A DNA stretch of 64,000 bases from Mycogone perniciosa (Eukaryota; Ascomycota; Sordariomycetes; Hypocreales; Hypocreaceae). This document shows positions 1-12,358 of the stretch, piece by piece; within the stretch, counting starts at the first letter, position 1; the number at the start of each line of letters is the position of its first letter. The stretch lies in assembly GCA_025331125.1 (NCBI GenBank), contig JAOALB010000091.1, positions 124,001-188,000 of the forward strand, read 5' to 3'. Under the pieces are notes generated by a model. It had not been told where the DNA came from. It made no database searches and saw nothing but the letters and a program-made list of their open reading frames with translations. Both the position numbers and the translations under genes were made by a program.

Positions 1-446
1 GAGGATTTGCGCTCGGGGATATACATGTGAGGACGGCCGGAAGCGCTCGTGAGGCATGCAGCGGCTGTAGAAAGGGAGGACCTCCTACAACACGATTATC
101 CAGTTAATCACCGCTGGAGAAAAAACGGCGGTTGATTGATGAGGGACGTACCCTTGGCGAAGCTTGCGATGAGCTCCAAAGCTTGCAGCCTCATCCCGTC
201 TTCTTCGGCGAGGGGCCGTACAGCCAGCTGGAGGCGAGCATCTTTAACACTCGACTTGGCAGTGGAGCGAGCGGATGACAGAACCCTCACAATGGGCTCC
301 AGCACGCCCAAGCTAACCCATGCCTCCTTCTTCTGAACATGTCCGACGATTTCGTTCTTGAGGGCTTGCAAGGCCTCTGTCTGCTCTGGGTATGTCTTGG
401 CGTTCCGCAGCTGAGCGAGGATCGGGGAGCTCTGGGGGCGGGCCAT
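1..446 (-). CDS. Armadillo-repeat protein (ARMC8/Vid28-like), N-terminal part, cut by window edge
   Basis: Two exons on the minus strand: complement(join(1..84,152..446)). Exon 1 starts MARPQSSPILAQLRNAK and is rich in amphipathic helices of armadillo type. The donor GTACGT and acceptor GTAG are in phase, and the joined frame stays open to the window edge (reads FAKGGPPFLQPLHASRALP across the junction). The N-terminus resembles fungal armadillo proteins of the ARMC8/Vid28 type, which are scaffolds of the GID/CTLH ubiquitin ligase. That functional assignment is from family memory and is uncertain, because only ~126 residues are visible. An in-frame ATG 17 codons upstream (497) is possible, but the MARPQ start fits the family better. 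The remainder lies outside the window. Confidence 0.75.
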
Positions 447-3394
447 GGAGATGGATGGATTCGACGGGTATGAAAGAATGCGGGTTCGTTTTATCACAGA
501 AGATTAAGGTGCTTGTAGAGGCGGCTATAGCGAGTGTCGCATCGATATTACTAGTGGTATATGGATTAAGATGTGATGTTGACGCAATGTGAACCAACCA
601 GCCCAATCGTTTGGCGGTCCCATGCGCCCAGCAAAGTAAGTACCTTGTATATATAGGGACTGTTTCGGCGCGCGGTTTATGAATGATCCAAAGCTAACGG
701 ATGAAGGAATAGGCGGAATGGATAATCGAGCTGCTGGCGAGATTGGCAGAGATCAAAAGGAGAATCGTTGTCACTGGCAAGTTGCTGCGGTCCTTCTAGG
801 CGGTCATTGTCGATGCAGTCACGTCAAGCAGGTTCGACGTCGTCGTGGCACGTGTCTCCCGTTATCTTATCGCACTTTAACGGGGCACTTCCCCACCCGA
901 ACTTTGGACTGCCGATTTCGATTTCGATACTATTACTCCGTAGTAGTACTCCGTACTCCGTACTGGTAGTAGTGTCCGCAGAAGACGGACGGATCCAGAA
1001 ACATGGAAAACTTGGATCAACGCGTAAAGTTTGGCATGAAGATGTGTCGGTTTTTGTCGTCAAGAGTATGTAGGATGCCGGAGTGAGGATGCCGAGGTTT
1101 TGCATCCTGAATACATACATACTTGGCAGAATGGATTAGTTAAAGTCAGATAGAGACGGAGTAGTACAGAGTAAGAAGCCCTTTGCTGCCATGTTCACGT
1201 CCGCCAGATTGAAACCTGGAAGAAGCAGTCATTATCGCTTCGTTGAGTCTCAATCAGCTCGCTTGTGGCTTTTAATCAGCGATTTCTGTGACGGAAGGAC
1301 TTTTGGTAGATTTTCGAGGTGCTCCGGTCTGCCTCTGCCTCTGCCTCTGTCCAGATCAGGCCAACTCTGTGCAAGCCCTCATCTCCCATACGAGTAGTTA
1401 CTCACGGGAAGAACAACGTGCCATGTCATGTCCATCTATCTACGAGTATGCACTCCGTATCAAAGCATGTATTACTACCGACATACTGAGTGGAGTCTGT
1501 GCCACAAGGCCCTGGCAAAAGGACTCCCAGACCTTTTTTTTTTCAACTAGCAGTAGTATGAGAGGTGCTGCATTCATCACCAGTACGGAGTAAGGACGAA
1601 TCAATGAGCTATATTCTAGCACGAGGCTCAGTTGTCCGCGCCGATTGAACCAGGAAATAAACTACTACCACTACTAAATCGATACCCCTTGACCGGACTA
1701 GTAGCTGTCACCTTTTTGTCGTCATTTGTTTCTGAATGAGACGAGAACGAGATCCCCGTGCTGTTCTCCGTACGTAGGGGCCGTCTGGGGTCGGGTCCGG
1801 GGTAGTATTTGATGATGGGAGTCCACCACAATCGTTGTATGTACATATCTATCAAGCATGCAGTGTACGAGTCGTAATCTGTAATTATAAGTGTACGAGT
1901 AAGAGCAGCTATTAGGATTACTACTATGGGGTACTAGTGGTATTCCGTCAAGATGGGAATTCGGAGACTTATTCACTGAACATCTGTCCAAGCTTTGAAA
2001 GGGGAGCATAAAGATTCTCATCCCTTAGCGCCGTCATGTAAGACAGTCTACGGAGTACTGACGGAGTCGTAGCAACAGAGAGAAGGCAAAGAAAGTCTTA
2101 ACATGTCTAAATTATTACATCACACCTCAATATCACGTACTACTACTCCGTACTCCGTACTAGTATTTCTTTCACACATCTCCACTTGGATTGGCGGGGC
2201 CAGCCAAGGAAGCGCCATGACAAACGTTGAAAAAGCCTCGGATTTGACCGATTTACTCCTTACTATTTTCACTAACAAAGAAAAAAAATGGGCTCCTTCC
2301 GTAGCGGTGATGGACTCTTTTCCCCGTTCTCCTTGCAGGCTCTAGATAGAATGAATACTAATTAGCTAAAAGTCCATCAGACTAACTGGGGAAAACAGAA
2401 AAAAAGAGACAGTGAGAGAGAAGGAGAAGAGAAAGTGTGGGATCCATCTGCCATGCCGCATTGCTGAGTTGGCATCAATTCATAAAAACGATTACTCCGT
2501 AGGAACGAACCTCCGGTTTCGTGGCACCTAGGAAGAGGGCGAAAAGCCTGACAAATTTCTTTCCCTCACGTCGATATTTTTCCCTTTATTTATTTCATTC
2601 TTTTTGGATTGCCTGGATTTCTTTTCCCACTCATCCCATAAGATAAGCCATTCCGCCTCATATTATGCCCTGAATAGCGCTTCTTGCTCCATGCGCCCAC
2701 TTACGAGTACGCCCTCGAGCGCCTGGCCATTCATACGCCGGCTAAACAGCCACCAACTAAGCAACGTTAGACTTTTGCCTGGGGCAGCGCCGTGGATTTG
2801 AGCTCGGTGAGCCATTCGGGTTCGCTCCACGGAATTATTATAATACACGCATGCTTGTGGTCTTGGTCTTGGTCTTGGGCTTGGGCTTGGAACCAGAGCA
2901 CGAGTAGAAGGCTGAGAGGGAGATGAGAGCGCGCGTGAGAGGGCGATATTAGTGAGCGACTGGTGACTTGGAGGTACAATTCACTTCACTATTACTGCCA
3001 CTATTATCTATAGTACCTATCTATCTACTACTACCTACCAAGTACGAAGTACCGCCACCACCACACAAAACCGAAACCACCACAAACCCACGAACCACGA
3101 CCCTCGCTCAACCTCGATTGATTGACCTGCATCAAGTGGCCCCAATCCCCTGCTGCTACTACTACTACGACTAACTACTACGACTACTACTACTGCTGCT
3201 GCGTCTTCCTCTTCCTCTTCAACCCTCTATTCCCATTCTTCGCTCTGCTCTGCTCTACTTCTCCCCTTCTTTCTTCCCATGATACAGATCAATCTGCCGC
3301 CGTCATCGCCAACCGCCAGCTGTCGTCGTCCTCTGCCTCTTCCTCGTCCAACTTGCTATATCTCCCGCACTTTGACGATGCGCCGCAGAAGACC
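447..3394. other. Intergenic region with repeated TACTCCGTA words and a CT-rich leader
   Basis: No convincing gene on either strand: the ORFs are short, lack family resemblance and have no splice partners. It contains tandem ACTCCGTACTCCGTAC words near 946-964 and 2147-2162, a CACGTG at 849-854, simple poly-pyrimidine runs, and a CTT/CTG/ACTACT-rich stretch (about 3140-3290) that is probably the 5' leader of the cyclin gene. Confidence 0.6.
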
Positions 3395-4640
3395 ATGTTG
3401 AAGACATCCCCCGTGCTCTCCTCCTCCGCCAATGCTTCCCCCATGAGCTTCCGCCATGCGCCGCCCTCTCGATCCTCGCAGGACTCGACCATCTCTTCCT
3501 CTCGACTGCCGCCGCAGCAGCCTCCGCCTCCGCCATCGGCCCCGAGTCCGAAGCCGCCACAGCCGCATCGCCGCCCGTCTTCACGGTCCGCTGCAGCCAT
3601 GACGGCATCAACTTCGTCCTCGGACGTCTCCATGGCCTCAGCGCCTTCGTCTGCGAGCATGGCGGGTAGCGGGAATGAAGCGCAGTATAATACCGCTGCT
3701 AGCGCCACTACTACTCAGCATTTCGCTCAGCCCACGAAAACAACTCCAAACACACCGCAAGCGCAGATCTCTTCTGCTAGTGCGCAGGCATCAGACACGT
3801 CCCTATCGTCGCCAAACAAACGTAGAAGCTATCCCGCTGCGCAAGGAGGGGAGACACTGGGACCAGAACCGTCATCTTCCTCCACCCTCACCCAGCCATC
3901 CTCTTCACCCAAGAGCTCTAAGCGAGCGAAGCCCGAGGAGCAGCCGCCCAAAGTCCTGCCCCAACGATATGAACTCTGTCCCGTAGAGGACATGGTCCAA
4001 CTAATTGCGCACATGCTGGGCGAACTCATCGCAACCAACGACGCAATCCGCACCAATGGCGGCCTTACGCGCTTCCACTCCAGGTAAGTTGGCTAGCTTT
4101 TGTGGCGCGAACCCAACTCAGATATTTCCCGTTCCTTCAAAATCCTAACTGCCGGCTCCTGAATGCTGTAGGACTGCCCCGGGGATATCAGTCCGAGACT
4201 ACCTCCATCGCCTCGCCCGCCACGCCACTCTCACTCCGCCTCTCCTCCTGGCTATGGTCTACTATATCGATCGTCTCTGCGCGCTCTACTCCGAATTCAC
4301 AATTAACACCTTAACCGTCCACCGCTTCCTCATCACCGCCGCCACCGTCGCAGCAAAGGGCCTCTCCGACTCCTTCTGGAACAACATCACCTACGCCCGC
4401 GTCGGTGGCGTACGCGTTGCTGAGCTCAAACTCCTCGAACTCGAGTTCTTATACAGAGTCGACTGGAAAATAGTACCTAATCCGGAAGTCCTGGTGGCAT
4501 ATTACCAGGGTTTGGTACAGAGGGCACCCGGGTATACGCTGGAATCTGATGGATCAATGTCGGATGATGAGATTGATGAAGATGACGAAGAGGACGATGA
4601 TGATGCCCAGCAACAATCGCAGACGGGGGGCTCGAACTAA
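3395..4640 (+). CDS. preg: PHO80/preg-type cyclin (phosphate-system cyclin)
   Basis: Exons join(3395..4083,4172..4640), 385 aa; the intron has GTAAGT, a CTAAC branch site and TAG, and splits an Arg codon. The N-terminal ~185 residues are low complexity (Ser/Pro/Thr/Ala). A Pho80-family cyclin box follows from about residue 188 (PQRYELCPVEDMVQLIAHML, then the DYLHRLARHATL and MVYYIDRLC helices, TVHRFLITAATVAAKGLSD and the LLELEFLYRVDW helix), and the protein ends in an acidic Asp/Glu tail from about residue 362. Family knowledge: PHO80 in yeast and PREG in Neurospora partner the PHO85/PGOV kinase and restrain the phosphate transcription factor PHO4/NUC-1. The start MLKTSPVLSS is chosen because it resembles relatives; the frame stays open 91 codons further upstream (from 3122), but that part is Thr/Tyr/Cys repeat and probably leader. 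A VTC gene of the same physiological circuit lies 24 kb downstream. Confidence 0.85.
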
Positions 4641-5695
4641 ACGAAAATTTCGAGATCAAAAAGACGAAGATCGGACTATTAGAGATGATACCCCCCTTCT
4701 CACATACGCACACTCGCACACACACCACTTACACCTTGTGAAACCATGGCAACAGCGGGTCTGCTGAGCAGGCGCATATTTATTAATGAACTCTTTTGTT
4801 TTATTTCTTTCTTGTCTTTCTTTCTTTCTTTTGAAGATATGAGAACTGGGTTTTTTTGGTTGTACTGAAACAAACGGAGATGGCCGGAGGGCAAGGGCAA
4901 GGGCGGTTGGTTCTAGGGGGCAACTCTCTTAACACCCACACAAGATACACATGAAGGCGTACGGGGGGAATTTCGGAGTTTTTAGTAGTACTGCTGCATT
5001 TCGTTCTTGGAGGAGTCATACGGAGACAGGGTAGAAAGGGTTGAGGCAACGCGCATATGGGTACATAAAGCGATGAATACCATGTATTACATACACTACG
5101 GCCCTGGCGTATTTATCGTAACTTGTCTCATGAGCTGTGACAACACAGGTGAAGTCTACATCCATATGGTGGCAAATGAGGGAAAATGTGTTTTGGCCCA
5201 TGTGTCCATGTTGAATACTGATAGTGTGAGAAGCCATCATGGATGTCTGAGAGAATGTCGAGTTAGAAACTCTGATATGGTCAATTTCAACACAAACGTT
5301 GCCTACCTCGAAACTATCAAACGTAAAGTCCGTGGAATGCTGAGTGGCCACAAGAGCAACCACGATAGATGCACAGTGCAATTTCGTGTAACCGTAGCTA
5401 GGGCTAAGCCGGACTTCAGTAGTCCGACTCGACTAAACCGGGTCATCACACATCTGCTGATATATACACAGCGCCCTCCATGGGGGAGGTCTCCTAAACC
5501 CCTATGTTAAAAAAAGGAAACCTGTCCACCGCACTCAGTCATTTTCCGGATCCTCAGGTCCAAAGATCTAAAGGTCGTCCCATTTCACATCAATGCCGCC
5601 ATTGATACCCAAACAAAAACTCCTAGGCAAACCGCCGCAGAAAACCATGGGATTAATGACCTTGGTCTCACCTATTTTAATTCGAAATCCAAAAT
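4641..5695. other. Convergent intergenic region
   Basis: Lies between the convergent cyclin and Est1-like genes. The two overlapping ORFs around 5007-5510 (both strands) show no domain signal and no family resemblance, and are treated as chance. Includes CA/CACA and T-rich simple sequence near 4700-4850 that may be cyclin 3' UTR. Confidence 0.55.
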
Positions 5696-8103
5696 CTAGC
5701 GCACCAGGAAGAGAGGTGCGCGGCCTCTATGGCCTTGTGAAAGAGGAATGACTCCTCTGAGTTCGACCATGAGATAAACATACACAGACTCGACAGCCTG
5801 CAAGAGCTGTAATGTATTATTGTACACAGTTGCGGTTCTTGATATCAGTGCCCATATTATCGTGGCACAAATGGAACGCAGTTCTAGAAACGAAGTGAGG
5901 TGCCAGCCGTTAGGCGGCGGTCGGGGCACTTTCTTGAATGTTGCTTCGACTAACAAGCCTCCATGTTGTCCGGTAGAAGTCGTGTTCGGGATAGTTTCTG
6001 AACCGAATTTCCGGGCCTCGAAATCGTACTGAAGATTCCTAGAAAGCAGGTAACCAAGCCAAGCAATCCTCTCGGCCCTTGCCTTGGTCATTCCAGCCAC
6101 TTCAAAATATCTTTCATCGTCGTCGACAAGGCTGTTATGGAACTGGCCACGAGGAAACATCTGATCCGTCCACAATAGACCCCGCGTAGCGAAGTCTTCA
6201 GGCAGCGGTCTTTCATCTGAGCCCCCGGCCGGGATCGAAAATTCTTGATCCTCAATGCGTGATATTGTCCGCCCCGAGAGCGAAAGTGTGTTGAGCATCG
6301 TAGATATTAGCTTCCAAGGGATTTGCCCTTCAATATGTGCTATAGCCGCTTGGCTGTACGCAAGGTTGTAGATGAAAGCTAGAGTAATGTGCATACATGG
6401 TAGGATGTTAGGGTCACCAAAGCGTTGAAAGACGATTTCGGCGGAACTTGCATGCTGACTCTCTTCGATCCTGTCATTGAACAGCGGGCAGAGGTTGGAA
6501 ATAATAAGATAGCTACCAGGCATCAACCATTCTCGTGTCGTTCTAGTGATGTGGTTGTCTAGCAGTCTCTGTAACTGGCTCTCATGAAGTGACAAGTGGT
6601 GTTTGTCGGTTCCAGTGTCGCTCAAGAGAGTTTCGTACACGCGTATAAATGCAGCGTCGCTGAATGTCGATGGAACATGATTTGGTTCGACGACAGGGTC
6701 AAGAAGGCGACGTATTGACGACTCCCGTTTGGGATGGGAGATGTTGTAAATAGAAAGCGATTTTTGGTAGAGCTGTTGCAGAGCATTTGGCCGGGCCGGA
6801 GTCGCCAGATGGTGATAGGGGTGTCCTACTGTGTGAGACTTTTTAGAGGCTTTTGTGTACCAATACCGAGCGATGCTAATCCAAGTCTCTCGGCCGCGGA
6901 TATCATCATCCTCGATCGCCATCCTGTCTGATGGTGAGCTAATGAACTATACGAAAGAGCTGGATAGCCTACCTGTATCGGCCCAGATCGCCTAGGCACT
7001 CTATCCAAGTATCTTCAAAAGCAGGCACCGTTTTGTATAAGAGTGCCATCACTGAATATGATATATAAATAAAAGCCAACCTGGGTTCCGACGAATCTTG
7101 TGATTTATGACGAAGCAGCTCCAAGAATGAGTGTATGCCGTGTCGCCACATTCGTGCGGGCATGCGATATTTTGCAGCCAAACGTTCAAGGCTGCTGGGG
7201 GGATGCTGAGATGCCAGAAAGAAATCGTGATGTTCGCGAAGAAGGGTGCGATGAAGAGTGATCAAAGCATGCCACTGATCGTTATTTAGACTCCGTGAGA
7301 GATGTTCATCCGTTGTCTGGGCCTTGTCCACCTCGATACACTTCTTCTCAACCATTACCAGACTTGCGAAGATGCCCTTGACTTCAGCAACAAGCTGCTC
7401 TTGGCTAATTGGCCGGGTCTCAGGCTCAGATTGCTGGGGATTTGGCTGCTCCCGCTCAGCCCCTCGTGGGGTATCTCTTGATTCGTTTTTTGGTACATGA
7501 CGTGGTGTTTCCAGATTCCTGAATCGTTGGCTGGGACGATTCCGGTCTGGATCCGAAACGCGTCTAGCAGAACTGCGCAAATACTCCACCCAGTTCTCAT
7601 TTACATCCGTCGTGGCCCTGGAACTGGAGACGGAAGCTCTAGATGCCCGTGAGGCTGTTGGATTTCGTTGGCTGTTATCCACAGCATAGCAATCGTGGTC
7701 GATAGCGGAAGGAGTAGGACGGCATCCGCAATCGGGGGTTGCAGTGACGCTATGAAAAGCATCCAGACTTTCAGTAGATATACGATTATCCGCTGACGGT
7801 TCCTAAAACAAAATTGAGCTATTTAGACCTTCCACTCGCAGCTGCAACAGAATCAAGACGTACCCTAGAAGAAACTGCCGGTAAATATAAGCGAGGGGAC
7901 CCCGGTTGCGCCCCATGCGGGGAGTATTCTGTTTTTCGAGGTGAGATTGATGGTGTTATATTGGAATAAAGAAAAGACAACGATAGAAGAAAGGAGAAGA
8001 AACTTACACCAAGGTTGCTGTTGAGGCCCAAGGCAAGTGATCTTGTTGACTTGCCGATAGGAGGACCAGCGCCGAAAGGGAGATGTTGATCTGTAAAACC
8101 CAT
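5696..8103 (-). CDS. Est1-type DNA/RNA-binding domain protein (SMG5/6/7-EST1 superfamily)
   Basis: Predicted exons complement(join(5696..6923,6973..7802,7864..7928,8010..8103)), 738 aa. The last two exons are the secure part: the junction reads ECLGDLGRYRMAIED, then WISIARYWYTKASKKSHTVG, HHLATPARPNALQQLYQKSL. This is the hallmark TPR-like helical block of Est1/SMG proteins (helix 'DLgRYR', 'WY.kA..l.P..G..yHhLA'). Upstream lies ~130 residues of Ser/Arg-rich disorder. Family knowledge: Est1 bridges telomerase to telomeres, and SMG5-7 act in nonsense-mediated decay. Filamentous fungi also have expanded Est1-type proteins of unknown role, and this is probably one of those, because no PIN domain or long C-terminal region follows. 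The first two small exons (GTGTAAG donor; start MGFTDQHLPF) are tentative; the frame stays open upstream to 8271. Confidence 0.65.
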
Positions 8104-11028
8104 TCTTCTGTAGTCATTGCATATACAAACAGTGACACCCGGGTTAACTACAGCTGCTGGAGATGCCTCAAGAAGAATCCCGTTATCGACTGCAAGCGGC
8201 GGAATCAGGTTGAGATCCAGGCGGAGGGTGCGGAAAAGCGTGGAGGAGAGGATATACCGCTCGAAGAGCAAGAACGAAAGCAGATCAAGAAAAGGACAAT
8301 GCAGTAAAGGATTTGTAGAATGAAATTAGTTACAAGGTTTCGGCGATATGGAGCAGCAAAACGAGCCGCAAGTCGAGTGTTGTGTCAAATAAAGATTGGG
8401 GGAGGTTGATCAATGGATGTTTGAGGCGGTTGAAGTACTGCGAGTCCGGAACTGGCAGCAAGCAAACGGGATAGTCTGTCAGACACTCCTCTTGTCTCAT
8501 GTCAAGACAGGTACTTCCTGCTCGTACGGGGTACATCAAAGCCCGGAGTACGTCAACCTGGTTCGTGTCGACAAGGGGGTTAGCTCAAGGCAACCTGAAT
8601 GGCGTCGTCGCTGAGACTGCATGATCGCCTCACCACATGGACAGCTGTGGTTGGCTCAAACACCTACCTCAGAATTGAGGGGAGTCTCTCCGCCGAGTCG
8701 GGTCCTTTTCTGAACTTCTCCTGTATTTGTTATCTTAGTTTCAGACCGTGATTTGAATAGCGGATTACCGCAACATTTATCCCTTCTGGAATCTCGTCCG
8801 TGACCTCTCAGCGAACAACAGTATTGGCAACACTCCGAGTCTATGTTGGAAAGTAACAATGCAATCAGGTATCCGCCTTTGCCATCCGCCACTGAAAAAA
8901 CCGAAACTGGAAACCCAAAACAGCGATGGTTAGCTCAAGAGGCGATAGAAAATGGTCAAGATCGGTCCATATATAGAACCATGACTGCATGGAGTTTAAC
9001 AGCGGCGCTGAACTTCATTTCGACGCAGTTCGATATTGGTAAGGGAAGTGAGGGATGCTGGAGGACATTTCCTGTAAGATGGCCAACTTCAAACATCCCA
9101 GAATAGCATACTGACGGCAGCTGTATCAAGGTTTGCAACCCGGAAGCTCTGAAAACACAGAGGCACTTGCCTACTTTCCTCCGACAAGCGTATTCCTGCG
9201 AGGGTCTTCTGTTGCTATTAGCGGTGGCGACCTTTGTACACTGGAGTTGCGTCTTTGGCCTCTTCAGGCGCCGGCGATGGAGAGACCAATATCTATCACA
9301 GGTGTTTCGCGTCACGCTGGTTGCTCTTTTCCTTGTGGGGTTCATAATCCGAGACCCAGCTACAGTCTTCCTTCGCATTCTGCCCACAATTATAGATGTC
9401 TGCGCTTCTGCCTGTCTTTTCCTGGATTATTTCAACAACCAAGCGTAACGAATATGTGGTATGCTTGTTTGTTGTGAGGAGCTGTGGAAGGGCTCGCCGT
9501 ATAAGCGTGCTGGTGCTGGTATATGAGCCATTGATCGAGGACAGGAGGATTGGGTTGTAGGATACGATAATAGAAATCCTTTGGAGTGATCATTCAGGGT
9601 GTGGGACGCAATCTCTATATTGGTGTAGAACAGACCCCGGGTTGTCTTCAGGACCTTTAAACCCGTCGTTTTGTCGCCGAACGGGGGCAGGAGAATGCTG
9701 CCGTTCACAGATGATTGACCATGGATGGCTTGGAGCTCCGAGTATGCAGCTGCCGGTTTCTTGTGGCTGTTGAGGCTTCCCTGCAGACTTTCCTGTCACA
9801 GTCTTTCATTTCATTGGGTTGGCTTTAGCACCATTCTTGGACAGACAAAGCATGCCAGAGCATCGATATGGTAATTTGGGACATCTAGGCCCTCCCTGCC
9901 CGGGATCCAGATCGTCTTTTCCATACTGAGCGTCCGGGAGAGGAGAACCCGTCCACCATAGAAGTTGAAATCAACGCCACAGATGCTCCTTTAGTTTTCG
10001 AGGCATTGCCCCTCATTCAGAGACCGAGGTCGTTGCCTTGGACCGGATGGATTTTAATCGGGTAAGGCGTCGAAGTCGACATGCGTTGTTTCCTGAAGGC
10101 GTTCGTTGTCAACAAGTAGAACGGCTCACTCAAGCGCGCGACAGTCTCCGAGATACATGACACGTCGTCCATAGCATGTGTTTGGCTCTCTGGATATGCG
10201 GCGAGGCAACCAGCTCCGCCTGGCTAAGCAAGGATCGTGCGCACATGCCGCAGCCACGATACAGGCCAGCGAAGAGAGTGGTTGGTAAGCATCGCCATCA
10301 TCAGCTGTTGAATTGCCAAAACGATTGGGCTCCGCACCCTCTCGACTCCAGATTTCGGTCTGAGGTCGGGGTGTTGTAGGGTGTATGGAGTACGAAGTAC
10401 TGCTCCGCCGAAATATGTACCTACATCTCTGCTACGAGACGAGGCCCTGTTTTTGGTAGGGAATTGATAACAGAAAAAAGTCACTAAACAGCCTGACAGA
10501 GCCTTCTATCAACCCTTACTACTCGTACACTCTGGTAGCTTTTGTAACACTCAGAACAGTGCCTTATCCCTTACCAAAAACCACCCCCGGCCTCGTGGAG
10601 TATGATGCTGGTCGTTGGGTCGGTAGTTGAGTGGCTGGGTTCTCCAACCATAAAGAGACCGGTGTAAGAATCGCACATGGGCTTTGTAGACCCTTTAATC
10701 GTTGGTTTAAAGTCTACTACATAGATAGACCTCAATTATTATACATGGAAGAAAATTCCAAGGACGAAGACGCATGTTTTGCGAAGGATTAGCAGCAGCC
10801 ATGTAGTAGAAGTGCCACTTCTACCCAGCACGTGAGGGCCTATTTGGGTCGTACTCTGTCTGGACAGCGCACGTCATTGCGCACAGCGCCAAACCCCAAC
10901 TTCTGTCCTCCAACGTCTCTCCTTATCGCACTCCAGATACAAAACCCGGGCCAAGCTTCGTCCCAGCGACAGTTCCGAGAGCCCGCTCCTGTTTCCATAG
11001 TACCATTTACCGATACTGCGTCTCCAGG
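8104..11028. other. Intergenic region with one weak small membrane-ORF
   Basis: No gene I can support. At 9167-9448 (+) an ORF of 93 codons encodes two to three hydrophobic segments (LLLLLAVATFVHW, VFRVTLVALFLVGFII, ILPTIIDVCASACLFL). It could be an exon of an unknown membrane protein, but there is no start context, family or splice partner, so it is not called. A CACGTG lies at 10829-10834, about 195 bp before the downstream gene. Several TACGAAGTAC/TACTYCGTA words occur near 10388. Confidence 0.5.
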
Positions 11029-11650
11029 ATGCGCGTGGCAGCTCTTCTATCGGCCCTTGGTGCCGCGGCGCTCGTCAATGCCAAGATTCACATCGCTCAC
11101 ATCTACATCCAACCTGTCGAGGACTCGCACGCCCCTAGCCTCCTAGCCTCAATCTCATACGACGTCCAGATTTCAGCCTCTTCGGTAAACTCCTACGAAG
11201 CCCCCGAGATTCCTGAATCTACCCAGCTCGTCCGAATTGGGCTCTACGACCCCAAGTCTTCAAAATGGATCTCGGGAACGACAGTTGCCTCAGTAGACAA
11301 CTTCAGCAAGGGCTACTCCCCCAATATCATATTGTCGGTGGATGCTCAGGGAGAGGCCCTCAGCGCGGCCCTCAAAGGCGTGCGGATTGATGCGGGACAG
11401 ACTCGGGATTTTGGGCCGCAAGTCGTGGTGTTGCCGGAGACCAAGGGCAAGCAGCCAGAGCTGAACAAGCCGATCGTTCTCTCTCCAGAAGGAAAGAAAG
11501 TTGCCGAGGAGCAAGAGAAGACATTCTTACAAAAGTATGATTTGCCGCCCATGGTTGTGATGAATGATGAAGCTGACATTGGATAGGTATTGGTGGGTGA
11601 TTGGTATTGTCGCATTCGTGGCGCTGAGTCCAGGCGGTGCCGAGAAATAG
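11029..11650 (+). CDS. EMC10-like ER membrane protein (signal peptide + C-terminal membrane anchor)
   Basis: Exons join(11029..11534,11587..11650), 189 aa. Begins with a clean signal peptide (MRVAALLSALGAAALVNA), followed by a beta-rich luminal region containing VRIGLYDPKSSKWISGT, FSKGYSPNIILSVDAQGE and IDAGQTRDFGP. The 52-nt intron (GTATGA...GCTGACATT...TAG) restores a terminal hydrophobic helix, FLQKYWWVIGIVAFVALSPG, and a natural stop; without splicing the ORF ends in an implausible tail. The layout (signal peptide, luminal beta domain, 'xFxKyWW' pre-anchor, single TM, short cytosolic tail) matches fungal proteins related to subunit 10 of the ER membrane protein complex, which helps insert and fold membrane proteins. 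The EMC10 assignment rests on architecture and remembered family resemblance, so treat it as likely rather than certain. Confidence 0.75.
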
Positions 11651-12358
11651 AAAGGAAATCTCAAATACTATTGATGATGCCGATTTTCGTCCCCCACGAT
11701 GCGTCTGCTCCATTCCCTCTATCATACATGATATGACTGGTGGCCTGAATTATTAGGAGCTATTTCTTGTAGCAGTCTTTTGAGGTGACAGCCCTATTCA
11801 CACCTACTACTCTCTTTTATGCGAAATGTCTGTTTGAGACCTGCATTTGCTTTCCTTTTACGAAGTACTACTACATGCACAAAACCCCTTGCTTTGCGGA
11901 CTGGTGACACCGTCCAAGTTCATGCGTCTTTGCAAAGACTCTCCCTCCAATCCCACCTCACTTATGTAATACGGCCATGATCTATCCCAAACCGTGAATC
12001 CCATGTACAAATAATAATGGAGGGGATGATCCTCTTGCATAGCGTTCTTTCATTGCTTTACTGCTTGCTCCTTTTCCCTCTGTTGCCTCCGTTGGCTTCC
12101 ACGTGACTCGAGATCCAAATCGACACTAGTATGAAACAGACTAGCGCGGTTGCTATGCACCTGAGCTAAGCTTGCCATTGGCGCAGCCTTCCTTCTTTAA
12201 AAGCGGCTCACGAGCTCTCGACATAAATCACCGGAAGTGCACCCTCCCTGTTCATACCCAAACATCAAACCTTCACTCTTAGGGTCAACTCTTCTCTAGG
12301 CCACTCCATCACGGTTTCCGCACCCATTTCATCTCAGTACTTCATTCTATTTGCCACG
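11651..12358. other. Intergenic region (EMC10-like / CHZ1)
   Basis: No gene visible. Contains a TACGAAGTACTACT word near 11859, a CACGTG at 12100-12105, and a CT-rich leader (about 12240-12358) immediately before the CHZ1 start. Confidence 0.5.

Noticed and set aside
5007..5510. Overlapping ORFs on both strands between the cyclin and Est1-like genes
   Set aside because: Convergent 3' flank; neither translation resembles a known protein and they overlap each other antisense.
9167..9448. Hydrophobic 93-codon ORF as a membrane protein gene
   Set aside because: Suggestive hydrophobic segments but no start context, relatives or exons; noted only in the intergenic entry.
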